From contig CAMYNW010000024.1 of NCBI GenBank assembly GCA_947259885.1, forward strand, positions 1 to 54,643: a DNA stretch of 54,643 bases, given 5' to 3'. The notes under the pieces were generated by a model. That model saw only the letters and a list, made by a program, of their open reading frames with translations. It was not told where the DNA came from and did no database searches. Shown here piece by piece: positions 1 through 7,906 of this stretch; position 1 is the first letter of the stretch; every line of letters begins with the position of its first letter. The translations under genes were made by a program, and so were the position numbers. The DNA is from an uncultured Gammaproteobacteria bacterium. GTDB lineage: Bacteria > Pseudomonadota > Gammaproteobacteria > Arenicellales > Poriferihabitantaceae.

Positions 1-1570
1 CGTATTCGATGGATTGGCCGGCGGGCACAACTATAGTGCTGCTGCCGGCCGAGGTGGTGGCGGTAATATTCAGAGGGTCTGTCGGGCCCGGGTTATATAA
101 CATCACAGTGGCATTCACGCCGCTGCTGTATACAGGGGTGATGTAAGCCGTATTCCAGTCTTCGGTCGGGATCATGGAATACCAGCGTGACTCGTAACGG
201 GTGCCCGCGTCGCCGGTAAACATGTCTACCTGCACCGGGAGATTCGCCAGCACCGTTGCCCCGACTAGAATATCGTCTGCAACGAAAGTCTCACCCTCGT
301 TCAGTACAACCGTGAAGTCAGCGCTGCCGTCGGCATTGTTATCCACGTTGACAGTCGTATTATCCGCCTGGGCCTGAATATAGAGCTGGGTGACCTCGAA
401 ATTAGACCCGAGAGAGTTTTGGCCCACCGGCGCTGTATACGAAAGCCCCCAAGCATCGGTTGAAAAGACTTCGACAGCGCCCGCAATCACTGTTCCGGTG
501 GTGGTCGGCCACGCGGCCCGGGTTAGCGCTACCGGTTCGGTGACGCTGATTTTGTCAGTCGCATCGAAAAAGATTCCGGTACCGCGTGGATCGGCCGGTA
601 CGTCGTTTTCGAAGATCAACACTTCACCGGCATCGATCAAATCATCTCCATCCGTGCAGGTCGCCACGGGCGGGTCCCTGAAATCTCCTGCGCAACCGTC
701 AACCGCGATGCCATTTCCCAGAACCAGGGTCGTGGCTGAAGCGGGCGCATTGGCCTCGATTTCGTAACCGTCCTCCCAGTGGTCATAGTAGAGCAATGTA
801 TCGTCTACGGCGGCCGTAATGCCGATGACAGAGCGCATCGTGGCATCGTTAGGGCCAGCGTCGATCAATAGATTGGAGAGCCGCAGGCTCTCCTCCGGAA
901 ACGGGATGAAATAGGTTTCTACGGGCGCTTCCCCGACAATCGCGGGCGGCGGTATACCCACTTCAATCGCACCGACTTGAGTGCCGCTCACTGAATGAGG
1001 CGCCGCGCCGGAACCATCGCCGGTCAGAGCGTAATCGGTATCGTAGAATCCTCCTGGGGTTCCTCCCGGGACCGTGACGTCGACAACAAAACCCCAGCTC
1101 TCTCCCGCAAAGATTGCACCCGCACCGCTGTAGGTCACGATATTGCCGGCAGCGGAACACGACATCGACACGCTGTTGCCGCCTGAATCCGCAGGATCCT
1201 GACTGTTGCAGGCTGCGGTCCATCCCGCGGGCAGTGTCACCTGAACGCTGTTGATGGTTTCGCCATCGAGGCTCGCGTTAAATGCCTGGAACGTGACCGG
1301 TGAAGTGACCCCTTCAACAATCGGTGTGCTGATAAGCGCCGTCACCTGGGAATTGGAAATAGTCGCAGTAGCCGATGTGACGCAAGCCAGTGTTGCTAAA
1401 ACGGAAATCAGTAGCAGTAGAATGGCATTGCTGATCGATTCCCAAACGCGTATTGATGCCGGTAACCTGTTAAGACCTAAATAACTGGCTATAACGGACT
1501 GAGCCAGTCTGCCTGGTATCGCCCCGGTTCGAGGGTCGGGGTTGTGTTTTAGTCTGGGTGCTGGAATCAT
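1..1570 (-). CDS. Large secreted surface/adhesin-like protein, 5' part only
   Basis: An uninterrupted minus-strand reading frame runs from ATG at 1570 to the window edge (about 523 codons, no stop seen), so the C-terminus lies outside. The N-terminus is about 50 basic/polar residues followed by a strongly hydrophobic segment (AILLLLISVLATLACV), then a Thr/Ser/Gly/Asp-rich extracellular-type sequence with repeated beta-strand patterns. Motifs such as YYDHWEDGYE, a Cys pair near CAGDFRDPP and VATCTDGDD, and NVDNNADGSADF resemble bacterial surface proteins with DUF11-like or Ca-binding stretches. The long basic leader before the hydrophobic segment is an extended signal region, or the true start is internal. 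No clear Shine-Dalgarno precedes the ATG. Function unknown; export to the cell surface is inferred from composition. Confidence 0.7.
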   Translation of the reverse strand, partial: MIPAPRLKHNPDPRTGAIPGRLAQSVIASYLGLNRLPASIRVWESISNAILLLLISVLATLACVTSATATISNSQVTALISTPIVEGVTSPVTFQAFNASLDGETINSVQVTLPAGWTAACNSQDPADSGGNSVSMSCSAAGNIVTYSGAGAIFAGESWGFVVDVTVPGGTPGGFYDTDYALTGDGSGAAPHSVSGTQVGAIEVGIPPPAIVGEAPVETYFIPFPEESLRLSNLLIDAGPNDATMRSVIGITAAVDDTLLYYDHWEDGYEIEANAPASATTLVLGNGIAVDGCAGDFRDPPVATCTDGDDLIDAGEVLIFENDVPADPRGTGIFFDATDKISVTEPVALTRAAWPTTTGTVIAGAVEVFSTDAWGLSYTAPVGQNSLGSNFEVTQLYIQAQADNTTVNVDNNADGSADFTVVLNEGETFVADDILVGATVLANLPVQVDMFTGDAGTRYESRWYSMIPTEDWNTAYITPVYSSGVNATVMLYNPGPTDPLNITATTSAGSSTIVVPAGQSIEY

Positions 1571-1571
1571 T

Positions 1572-1601
1572 ATTTTTTCTAGCGCGATTTTTTCTAGCGC
1601 G
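1572..1601. repeat. Perfect 15-bp tandem duplication upstream of the surface-protein gene
   Basis: The unit attttttctagcgcg occurs twice head to tail (1572-1586 and 1587-1601), directly in front of the ATG at 1570 of the minus-strand surface-protein gene. It places two T-tracts (A-tracts on the coding strand) in the leader, where a slippage change would alter leader length or promoter spacing. Confidence 0.85.
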
Positions 1602-2182
1602 ACGCGCGAAGCGTCAACATGCGCATGCGTGAAGCTAAAAAAAGTCGCGTCTTCAGAGATTTTCCGTAGTAATTGATTTGTCACCCATTTCGAAGTCGTC
1701 TAAAGGGGCTAAGCCAGTAGACGTAAAATAGGTTCCCTAAGTCATTGGAGCAATTTTCGTGCCAACATCCGAAAATCAGTGTGCAGGCAGATTCCTCAAA
1801 AGAATCAGTATGTTGCTGAAAAACCGCTGAATTGTTACCAAATAGAGACACTATATTTGCGCCTAATTCGTCAGTTATTTATGACAAATATTGGCAGAAG
1901 AAGGTGGCGGGTTCTAGCAAGCCGGCTGGATTAAGTCGATCTAAAACAGCACCGAATAAATATGATTTTCTATACCTTGAGGGTGCAAGAGCGCAGGCGA
2001 ATCTATACTGAAGTGTTCATCCAATCTTACCGACCGGGCATATCCAAAGCGCACGGCCCGTAGCTTCAGGTGTTGCCATTCGCATCTTGTTCAATCAACC
2101 GATACTGATAGCTGATTCCAGGGCTTGCTGACGGATCAGCTAACCTAACCTATACTCGCCGCCCATGGGCGTGAATTAAGAA
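1602..2182. other. Intergenic stretch with a possible surface-protein relic
   Basis: I see no credible complete gene here. On the minus strand a short open stretch from about 2150 down to a stop at 2066-2068 reads ...GISYQYRLIEQDANGN..., the kind of C-terminal beta-strand ending seen in surface proteins, so it may be a leftover fragment. The rest is AT-rich, without an obvious RNA gene, and probably holds the promoter of the gene starting at 1570. Confidence 0.3.
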
Positions 2183-4012
2183 CTACCGAGTTCTCGGCAC
2201 ATCCATCGCGGGGTTTTCATCAAAAAACCCGACTGGCATCCAGTGGAATCCCGCATACACGACGGGTTGCACCGGCCAGTCCTCTGGCCTTGGCAGATGG
2301 TGATAGTTGAGGGTGTACCAGACCACGATATCTTCATTGTCCAGAGGGCGGTTGGCTTTTACCCATTTGGGCAGGCCATCACCACCTTCATGTTGATTCG
2401 GAAACCAGCCGGCTGGATAAAGTTCATCCGCCTGATATTGAGTTGCCCACAAATGGTGATACATAAATCCGGCCCGCTTACCGACTGGTGAATCGGGATG
2501 CTGAAAAGGCAGGGCGTTGGCCCCGGGCACCAGTTTGTATCCGGTAGGGGTGCCGTGGGCATTGGTCGCGTTTTGGTTGATGACCTTCCAGTATCTCGAT
2601 GCATTGATGTCCATGTTGCGCTGCGCTTCGGATTCGCTAGAGAAAATAGTTTCGCGGGTCACGATCGCATTGCCATAGGGATTATGACTGTCCATGGGCG
2701 CCGCCTCGAAGTTGACTTCGGTCACTGAATTTCGATCCCCGTCAACCGCCATGTCGAAACGATAACCGAAGACATGCTGGTGAACGTGGGATTCAACTCC
2801 GGGTGCAACTTTAATCCCATAGGGGCTCTCCTCTCCTTCGGCAATACCTGAAGGAAACGGGATGCCGGTCGCCTTCACTTCGACACCGATGGTGCCATCC
2901 TGGTAGAAGTACCAGAAAAAACCATAAACGTAGTTGCCGATTGTCGCGATCGAGGAGATCACCAGCCGCCTGGATCGGGTGACCGTGGACTGCCCCTTTT
3001 TTGGATTGGAGTATTTCCACAAAATCCCGAAGTCTTCCTCGTGCATGCAGACGGCGTTTTTAATCAGCTTTGGATTGCCATGCCAGTCGTGATTCCAGAC
3101 GTCAAAGTAGTAGATGTGGCCCAGACAATCACACCCGAGTGCAAGGGAGTCGAACGATGCGCCGACCCCATACTCACCGACATCAAAAGCGTTGCGGCGA
3201 AAATTGGCGTGTCGCGGATCGCCGTAGGGAATCACCATCTCCGCCATCGAAGCGCGATGCATGATCGGACGAAGCCGGTCCTTATCGTGATAGCCGATGT
3301 TATACAGAATCAATCCTTCGCGAACCGAATAGCCGACCTCCACCTGCCAGTTCTGCCACTGCACTGTGTAACCATCGACCGTGAAGCTGGGGCCATCCGA
3401 CTGCGTGATGTCGATTTTTTTGACATCGTTTCGCTGTTCATCGCGAATGATCGGGCCCGGGTCCGGTGGAATTGGCACAGCACCATAATCTTCGATGCGC
3501 AGGATCTCTCGCGCCGCAAGATCAAACACCGGATGCAGATTGGCGATGGGTCGCGCATAAGGATTGTCATTCGCATCATTCATCAACCAGCAATGACCAT
3601 AGGCGATGCGTTTGGTTTGCTCTTCTTCAGACCCGAAGTTGCCCGCAGACCAGCTCTCAATCAGTACTCGGGAAGGGTCATCGACTCCGCGATCTTTAAG
3701 CGCCTGAATAAACTCAGGATGCTGGCGTGCGAGTTTGCATGCGATGTCGAATTCATCGGGGACGATACGTGCCTGAATCCCCTCGAGATGATCCCATTTG
3801 ACCAGCGCAGCTTGCTCCAGATCGACCACGCCGGCAAAGGTACGGTTGCTGGATGGCTCATAACAGCAAACATATGCACGACGCGACTCAGGATTGCGCC
3901 CCTGGGATTCGTCCGGGGCAATGGTTTCAAACCAGGCGTCCGCGTCCAGACCGCCATCGCGCTCTACGATGCTGGCCGCAAGGGAAATTTCTGATTCTGA
4001 AAGAGGGGTCAT
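2183..4012 (-). CDS. Copper amine oxidase (topaquinone enzyme), 609 aa
   Basis: Oxidatively deaminates a primary amine to aldehyde, ammonia and hydrogen peroxide (family knowledge). The sequence follows bacterial copper amine oxidases along its length. The catalytic-base Asp277 lies in NAFDVGEYG, followed by the family block SLALGCDCLG. The topaquinone-precursor Tyr361 lies in TIGNYVYGFFW. Copper ligands are His411 and His413 in HVHQHVFG and His572 in HHLPRPEDWP. The residue after the cofactor Tyr is Val, where the family normally has Asp/Glu. No signal peptide is visible, so a cytoplasmic location is likely; length is slightly below the roughly 640 aa of bacterial homologues. It lies 36 bp downstream of the acyl-CoA synthetase on the same strand and is probably co-transcribed. 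Substrate unknown; tyramine-, phenylethylamine- or polyamine-type amines are possible. Confidence 0.93.
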   Translation of the reverse strand: MTPLSESEISLAASIVERDGGLDADAWFETIAPDESQGRNPESRRAYVCCYEPSSNRTFAGVVDLEQAALVKWDHLEGIQARIVPDEFDIACKLARQHPEFIQALKDRGVDDPSRVLIESWSAGNFGSEEEQTKRIAYGHCWLMNDANDNPYARPIANLHPVFDLAAREILRIEDYGAVPIPPDPGPIIRDEQRNDVKKIDITQSDGPSFTVDGYTVQWQNWQVEVGYSVREGLILYNIGYHDKDRLRPIMHRASMAEMVIPYGDPRHANFRRNAFDVGEYGVGASFDSLALGCDCLGHIYYFDVWNHDWHGNPKLIKNAVCMHEEDFGILWKYSNPKKGQSTVTRSRRLVISSIATIGNYVYGFFWYFYQDGTIGVEVKATGIPFPSGIAEGEESPYGIKVAPGVESHVHQHVFGYRFDMAVDGDRNSVTEVNFEAAPMDSHNPYGNAIVTRETIFSSESEAQRNMDINASRYWKVINQNATNAHGTPTGYKLVPGANALPFQHPDSPVGKRAGFMYHHLWATQYQADELYPAGWFPNQHEGGDGLPKWVKANRPLDNEDIVVWYTLNYHHLPRPEDWPVQPVVYAGFHWMPVGFFDENPAMDVPRTR

Positions 4013-4048
4013 AGAGAGGTCAGTGCTTTGTTGGGATCAATCATCCGT

Positions 4049-6148
4049 TTAATTGTCAACCACCGAAACTCTACCTGGAACAACGAGCGCGTCAACAATT
4101 GTGCAGCCTTTAGAGCTGACTATGACAGGATTCAGATCGATTTCAACGATTGAGTCCGCCAGCTCCTGCACCAGCTGAGAAAATTGAACAACCAGATCAA
4201 TAAATGCCTGTCTATCGCAAGCAGGGCGACCGCGCACGACCTCTAGAAGCGCAGAGATTTTCAGCTTGCTCAGCATTTCGCCAGCTTGTTGTGCATTTAT
4301 CGGGATCAGCCCGCTGACACGGTCGTTGAGAATTTCAATCAGAATGCCGCCTGCGGCGATAACAATAAGAGGACCATAAATTGGATCATTCTTCATGCCC
4401 AGTGCGAGCTCAACACCCTTTTCGGCCATCGCCGTTATTAGTACCCGCTCCCCAAGCCGGTGACTTAAGTCTTTATACATATTTTCAAGCTCGTCATCGC
4501 CTTGAATCGAGAGCTTGACGCCTTCGACATCGGATTTGTGTTGGATCCCCTGGGCCGCAGTCTTCAATGCCACCGGATAGCCGATCTGATTGGCGGCATG
4601 CGTGGCGCTATGAAGATCGCAGGCAAGGGCATGGGCGATGACAGGCAGCCCGAAATCAGACATGAGTGCCAAGGCAGCTGTTTCGCTAAAACCCGCTGGT
4701 GAAGTCAGAACCGTTTTCCATTTGCAAATAGCTTTCCGATCTAACCGTTCAGCGGGTGTGTTCGCAACAGGTTGAAAAAGTCTCTTGTAATGACACAGAT
4801 TTCTGATTGCGCGAAGTGCAACATCAATGCCATTGATCATGGCGATGCCCTGATGACATAGAATTGCAGCAGATTCAGTCAACCCGGTATAGGTGCAGCT
4901 ATTAATCACGATAAGTGGTTTTTCGCTATATCGATTCAGTTGATGAATGACGTCGAACATGATGGGGTAATGGGTAAAGCCATCTCTAAATTCGAATTCA
5001 TAGGTCAGAAGACCGGTATCTTGATCATCCAGCAGCGCTTTGCCGCACTCCAGATAAGTCTGCCCCGTATCCCTGCCTAAGGCGCCCATGCCATCGAGAG
5101 GATTGTCCGCATGGAGGCCAAATTCCAGATGGTCTTGCATGGTCTTAAGCGTCTGATCGGAGACATCAGCAAATCGAACACCATAGTCTTCAGCAATGTC
5201 GATCATTTGCTCTCGCATGCCACCGGAATCAAGCAGGCTGGCAACACCCCCGGAGCCGACTCTGTATCCCATGGCAAAAAGCATGGCAGAGACGATCAAT
5301 TCATCGATGTCATTGCAAATAATCGCCCCATATCGATCGCATGCGGCGGCAAATGCATCATGGTCCCCCACAATTGCACCGGAATGGCTGACCGCTAGCT
5401 CGGCGCTCTTTTCCGTACGCCCGAGTTTGGTAATGACGACCGGAATATCGTTGGTCTGTGCTTTTTTCAGTGCCAGGATAAATCCAGCAGTGTTTCTTAC
5501 TGTCTCTATAAAAAGAGCAATTACCCGGGTCGACGGCTGATCGAGCAGGTAGTCCATGTAATCGGCGACATCGGCATTGGTTTCCTGGCCGCTCGAGATC
5601 GCATAGTTGTAGCAGAACCGCGTATCGTTATTGGCCAGATAGGTCATCGCCGAACCGGAGTGTGCAATGAGGCCGATATGGCCAGCAGGACGAGATTCGG
5701 GCGGTCGGTCAAAGCTGATCATGACATTGCTGTCGTAGTTATAGAAACCCATGGAGTTTCCACCGCATACCGGGACACCGGCTTTCGATGCGCGCGCACG
5801 CAGTCGCTGTGGCAGCGGTGTCGTTGATTCCTCTTCAACATAATTGCTGGCATAGATGACTATTCCACCTACGCCAATTGACAGGGCTTGGTCAAAACTT
5901 TGCTCGAGTGCATGTCCGCTGATCACAAACACCACCAGGTCTGGCACTACCGGCAGGGACCGCAGTGACGGGTAACACATCCGGTTGAACAACGTCTTGT
6001 ACTTGGGGTTGAGCAGGAATAATTCTCCCGAATACCCGCTGTCCATAAGTTGAAGAATCGTCGCGCCTGCAAGACTCCCTTCGCGCTCCGATGCGCCAAC
6101 GACGGCAACGGACTTCGGCGATAGCATTCTGTCTAGCCAATGTGTCAT
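4049..6148 (-). CDS. ADP-forming acyl-CoA synthetase (CoA-binding/ATP-grasp fusion), 699 aa
   Basis: Converts an organic acid to its CoA thioester with ATP, giving ADP and phosphate. Order of parts: N-terminal CoA-binding Rossmann domain (about 5-130, starting LSPKSVAVVGAS), succinyl-CoA-ligase-like domains with GLIAHSGS near 160 and the phosphorylated-His motif SHSGAIVGDH (His255), and a C-terminal ATP-grasp domain (about 470-699) with ALKTAAQGIQHKSDVEGV. Length matches the single-chain ADP-forming acetyl-CoA synthetase family. It precedes the amine oxidase gene on the same strand and is divergent from the CaiD-like crotonase (79-bp gap), which supports a role in activating an amine-derived carboxylate. 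The substrate cannot be read from sequence. Confidence 0.9.
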   Translation of the reverse strand: MTHWLDRMLSPKSVAVVGASEREGSLAGATILQLMDSGYSGELFLLNPKYKTLFNRMCYPSLRSLPVVPDLVVFVISGHALEQSFDQALSIGVGGIVIYASNYVEEESTTPLPQRLRARASKAGVPVCGGNSMGFYNYDSNVMISFDRPPESRPAGHIGLIAHSGSAMTYLANNDTRFCYNYAISSGQETNADVADYMDYLLDQPSTRVIALFIETVRNTAGFILALKKAQTNDIPVVITKLGRTEKSAELAVSHSGAIVGDHDAFAAACDRYGAIICNDIDELIVSAMLFAMGYRVGSGGVASLLDSGGMREQMIDIAEDYGVRFADVSDQTLKTMQDHLEFGLHADNPLDGMGALGRDTGQTYLECGKALLDDQDTGLLTYEFEFRDGFTHYPIMFDVIHQLNRYSEKPLIVINSCTYTGLTESAAILCHQGIAMINGIDVALRAIRNLCHYKRLFQPVANTPAERLDRKAICKWKTVLTSPAGFSETAALALMSDFGLPVIAHALACDLHSATHAANQIGYPVALKTAAQGIQHKSDVEGVKLSIQGDDELENMYKDLSHRLGERVLITAMAEKGVELALGMKNDPIYGPLIVIAAGGILIEILNDRVSGLIPINAQQAGEMLSKLKISALLEVVRGRPACDRQAFIDLVVQFSQLVQELADSIVEIDLNPVIVSSKGCTIVDALVVPGRVSVVDN

Positions 6149-6227
6149 CTGTCGTTATCGGCGTTGTGGATCACGGGAGATTTTGGCATAGTTTTTATTG
6201 TTTCCATTCATCTAATCAGGTGTAACC

Positions 6228-7034
6228 ATGCATGATGCCGTTCTGGTAAAAGAAACCGGTCATATTCTTGAAATTACGATCAACCGGCCGCCCGCGAACG
6301 CGATCAATGCCGCCGTATCCGACGCCATTTACAAGGCGTTGTCACGGCTGCAGGATGATGATCACTTAAGAGTCGGGATCATTACCGGCGCAGGGGACCG
6401 CATATTTAGCGCGGGTTGGGACCTGAAAGAAATTGCCAGCATGGAGTCCAATGAGGAAGCAGTGGCGAGTGCTCTGGATTGCCCCGGTGGGTTTGCAGGT
6501 ATCACCGAATTCTGGGGGCTTAAGAAACCCGTTATCGCAGCGGTCAACGGTATGGCGGTCGGGGGCGGATTTGAAATCTGTCTTGCCTCAGACATTATTG
6601 TTGCCGCAGAACACGCGGAATTCTTTCTACCGGAGATGCAAAGAGGATTTTTACCGGATGTAGGGGCGATACAGATTCTGCCGCGCAAGGTGCCTTACAA
6701 CGTTGCCATGGAGCTGCTGTACACGGGTCGTCGGATGAGCGCCGCGGAAGCAAAAGGGTGGGGATTGGTAAGTCGGGTCTGTTCTCGAGCTGATCTGAAT
6801 CAAACGGCTCGCGACATGGCAACTGCAATTGCTGCGGGCGCGCCTTTAGCGTTGCAGGCGCTGAAGGAAGTTGTCCCGGCAATACATTCGTTACCGATTC
6901 AACAGGCGTTTGCCGAAACTAAGCCTGGCAACCGGCGCCTGCCGATTTATCAGAAGATGCTGATGTCTGAGGATTTCATGGAAGGCGCCCGGGCGTTTGC
7001 CGAAAAGAGGGCGCCACTGTGGAAGGGTGCCTAG
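6228..7034 (+). CDS. caiD: CaiD-like enoyl-CoA hydratase (crotonobetainyl-CoA hydratase family), 268 aa
   Basis: A crotonase-fold enzyme that hydrates or dehydrates an enoyl-CoA. Stretches match E. coli CaiD closely as I recall it: ILEITINRP, RPPANAI, FSAGWDLK, GGFAGITE, KPVIAAVNG, GGGFE and the C-terminal FAEKRAPLWKG. The oxyanion-hole glycines lie in NGMAVGGGFE, and Glu116 and Glu136 (LPEMQRG) sit at the usual catalytic positions. CaiD acts on crotonobetainyl-CoA/carnityl-CoA; here the neighbours are an ADP-forming CoA ligase and an amine oxidase rather than CaiABC, so the substrate may be another short gamma-amino or quaternary-ammonium enoyl-CoA. The ATG has an AGGTG ribosome site a few bases upstream. 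Divergent from the CoA synthetase and convergent with the SDR. Confidence 0.87.
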   Translation: MHDAVLVKETGHILEITINRPPANAINAAVSDAIYKALSRLQDDDHLRVGIITGAGDRIFSAGWDLKEIASMESNEEAVASALDCPGGFAGITEFWGLKKPVIAAVNGMAVGGGFEICLASDIIVAAEHAEFFLPEMQRGFLPDVGAIQILPRKVPYNVAMELLYTGRRMSAAEAKGWGLVSRVCSRADLNQTARDMATAIAAGAPLALQALKEVVPAIHSLPIQQAFAETKPGNRRLPIYQKMLMSEDFMEGARAFAEKRAPLWKGA

Positions 7035-7055
7035 GCCAACTCAAGAACGGCCAGT

Positions 7056-7811
7056 TCAAGAACGCAAATACGACGCGCCGTTCAGATCGATAATGCAGCC
7101 GGTCATAAATTCCGGGGCATCGAATGCAAGAAATCCGATAGTCTTTCCAAGCTCTTCAGGTTGCGCAACGCGGCCGATGGTACTTTGATTGCGTATCTGT
7201 TCTCCTTCCGGAGAAGCCAGAATCGCCGCAGCCATTTCAGTTTCTACAAATCCCGGGGCGACGGTATAAACAAATACGTTATCGGGCCCGAGCGCCTGGG
7301 CCAGGGATTGCCCTAGAGCGTTGAGCCCGGCCTTTGAGGCGCCATACCAGGGCATTAATGGCTCGCCTCTAAACGCGCCGCGGGAAGAAACATTCACGAT
7401 GCGACCGCCTCCATGTTTAATCATTTTCTGCACGACGCAATAGCAGAGGTTGCTGGGGCCGGTCAGGTTGGTATCGACAACCCGTTTCCATGTCGCCTGC
7501 CAGGTGTCGTAGTCAATATCGGTGACCTGGTGGCGCTGGGAAACTCCGGCGTTGTTGACCAGCACATCGATTCCATCCATCTCCTCCGACACCGCATCTA
7601 TCAGCTCAGAAGCCTGGTTCGGGTCCGTGACATCTGCCTGGTACAGGCCATGGCCTTCTCCGCTCAGCAGGCCTAGAGTTTCTTCCGCCAGCTGCAGATT
7701 ACTGTTGTAGTGGACCGCAACCCTGCCGCCTTTGTTTGCGCATTCAATCGCTGCGGCGCGGCCGATGCCGCCCGAGGCGCCGGTAACGAGGATGGTGGTT
7801 TTCGCTTTCAT
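7056..7811 (-). CDS. Short-chain dehydrogenase/reductase (FabG-like), 251 aa
   Basis: Classical SDR: NAD(P)-binding TGASGGIG (10-17), NNAG (about 85-88), catalytic Ser141/142 (NVSSRG), Tyr155 and Lys159 in YGASK, and the PG-xx-T motif in APGFVETEM. Length is typical of 3-oxoacyl-reductase-type SDRs. The glycine-rich turn followed by a small/basic region and HYNSN after strand 2 suggests NADP(H), but this is weak evidence. It ends 22 bp from the convergent CaiD-like gene and lies downstream of the kinase-lyase fusion on the same strand, so it may reduce or oxidise a hydroxyacyl-CoA, aldehyde or alcohol made by that cluster. Exact substrate unknown. Confidence 0.9.
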   Translation of the reverse strand: MKAKTTILVTGASGGIGRAAAIECANKGGRVAVHYNSNLQLAEETLGLLSGEGHGLYQADVTDPNQASELIDAVSEEMDGIDVLVNNAGVSQRHQVTDIDYDTWQATWKRVVDTNLTGPSNLCYCVVQKMIKHGGGRIVNVSSRGAFRGEPLMPWYGASKAGLNALGQSLAQALGPDNVFVYTVAPGFVETEMAAAILASPEGEQIRNQSTIGRVAQPEELGKTIGFLAFDAPEFMTGCIIDLNGASYLRS

Positions 7812-7906
7812 TGAATCATCTGATCGAAAAGTAAAAGTCTATGTTAAGGAACTGGTTGGCCATCATATATTCACACCGTAACAAAATATGATGGCCGTCG
7901 CCAGGA

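Noticed and set aside
390..767. 125-codon plus-strand frame opposite the surface-protein gene
   Set aside because: The minus-strand frame is open over its whole length with signal-peptide and surface-protein character; the plus-strand translation has no recognisable feature.
3041..3994. 317-codon plus-strand frame
   Set aside because: It is the antisense shadow of the copper amine oxidase, whose catalytic residues are all present on the minus strand.
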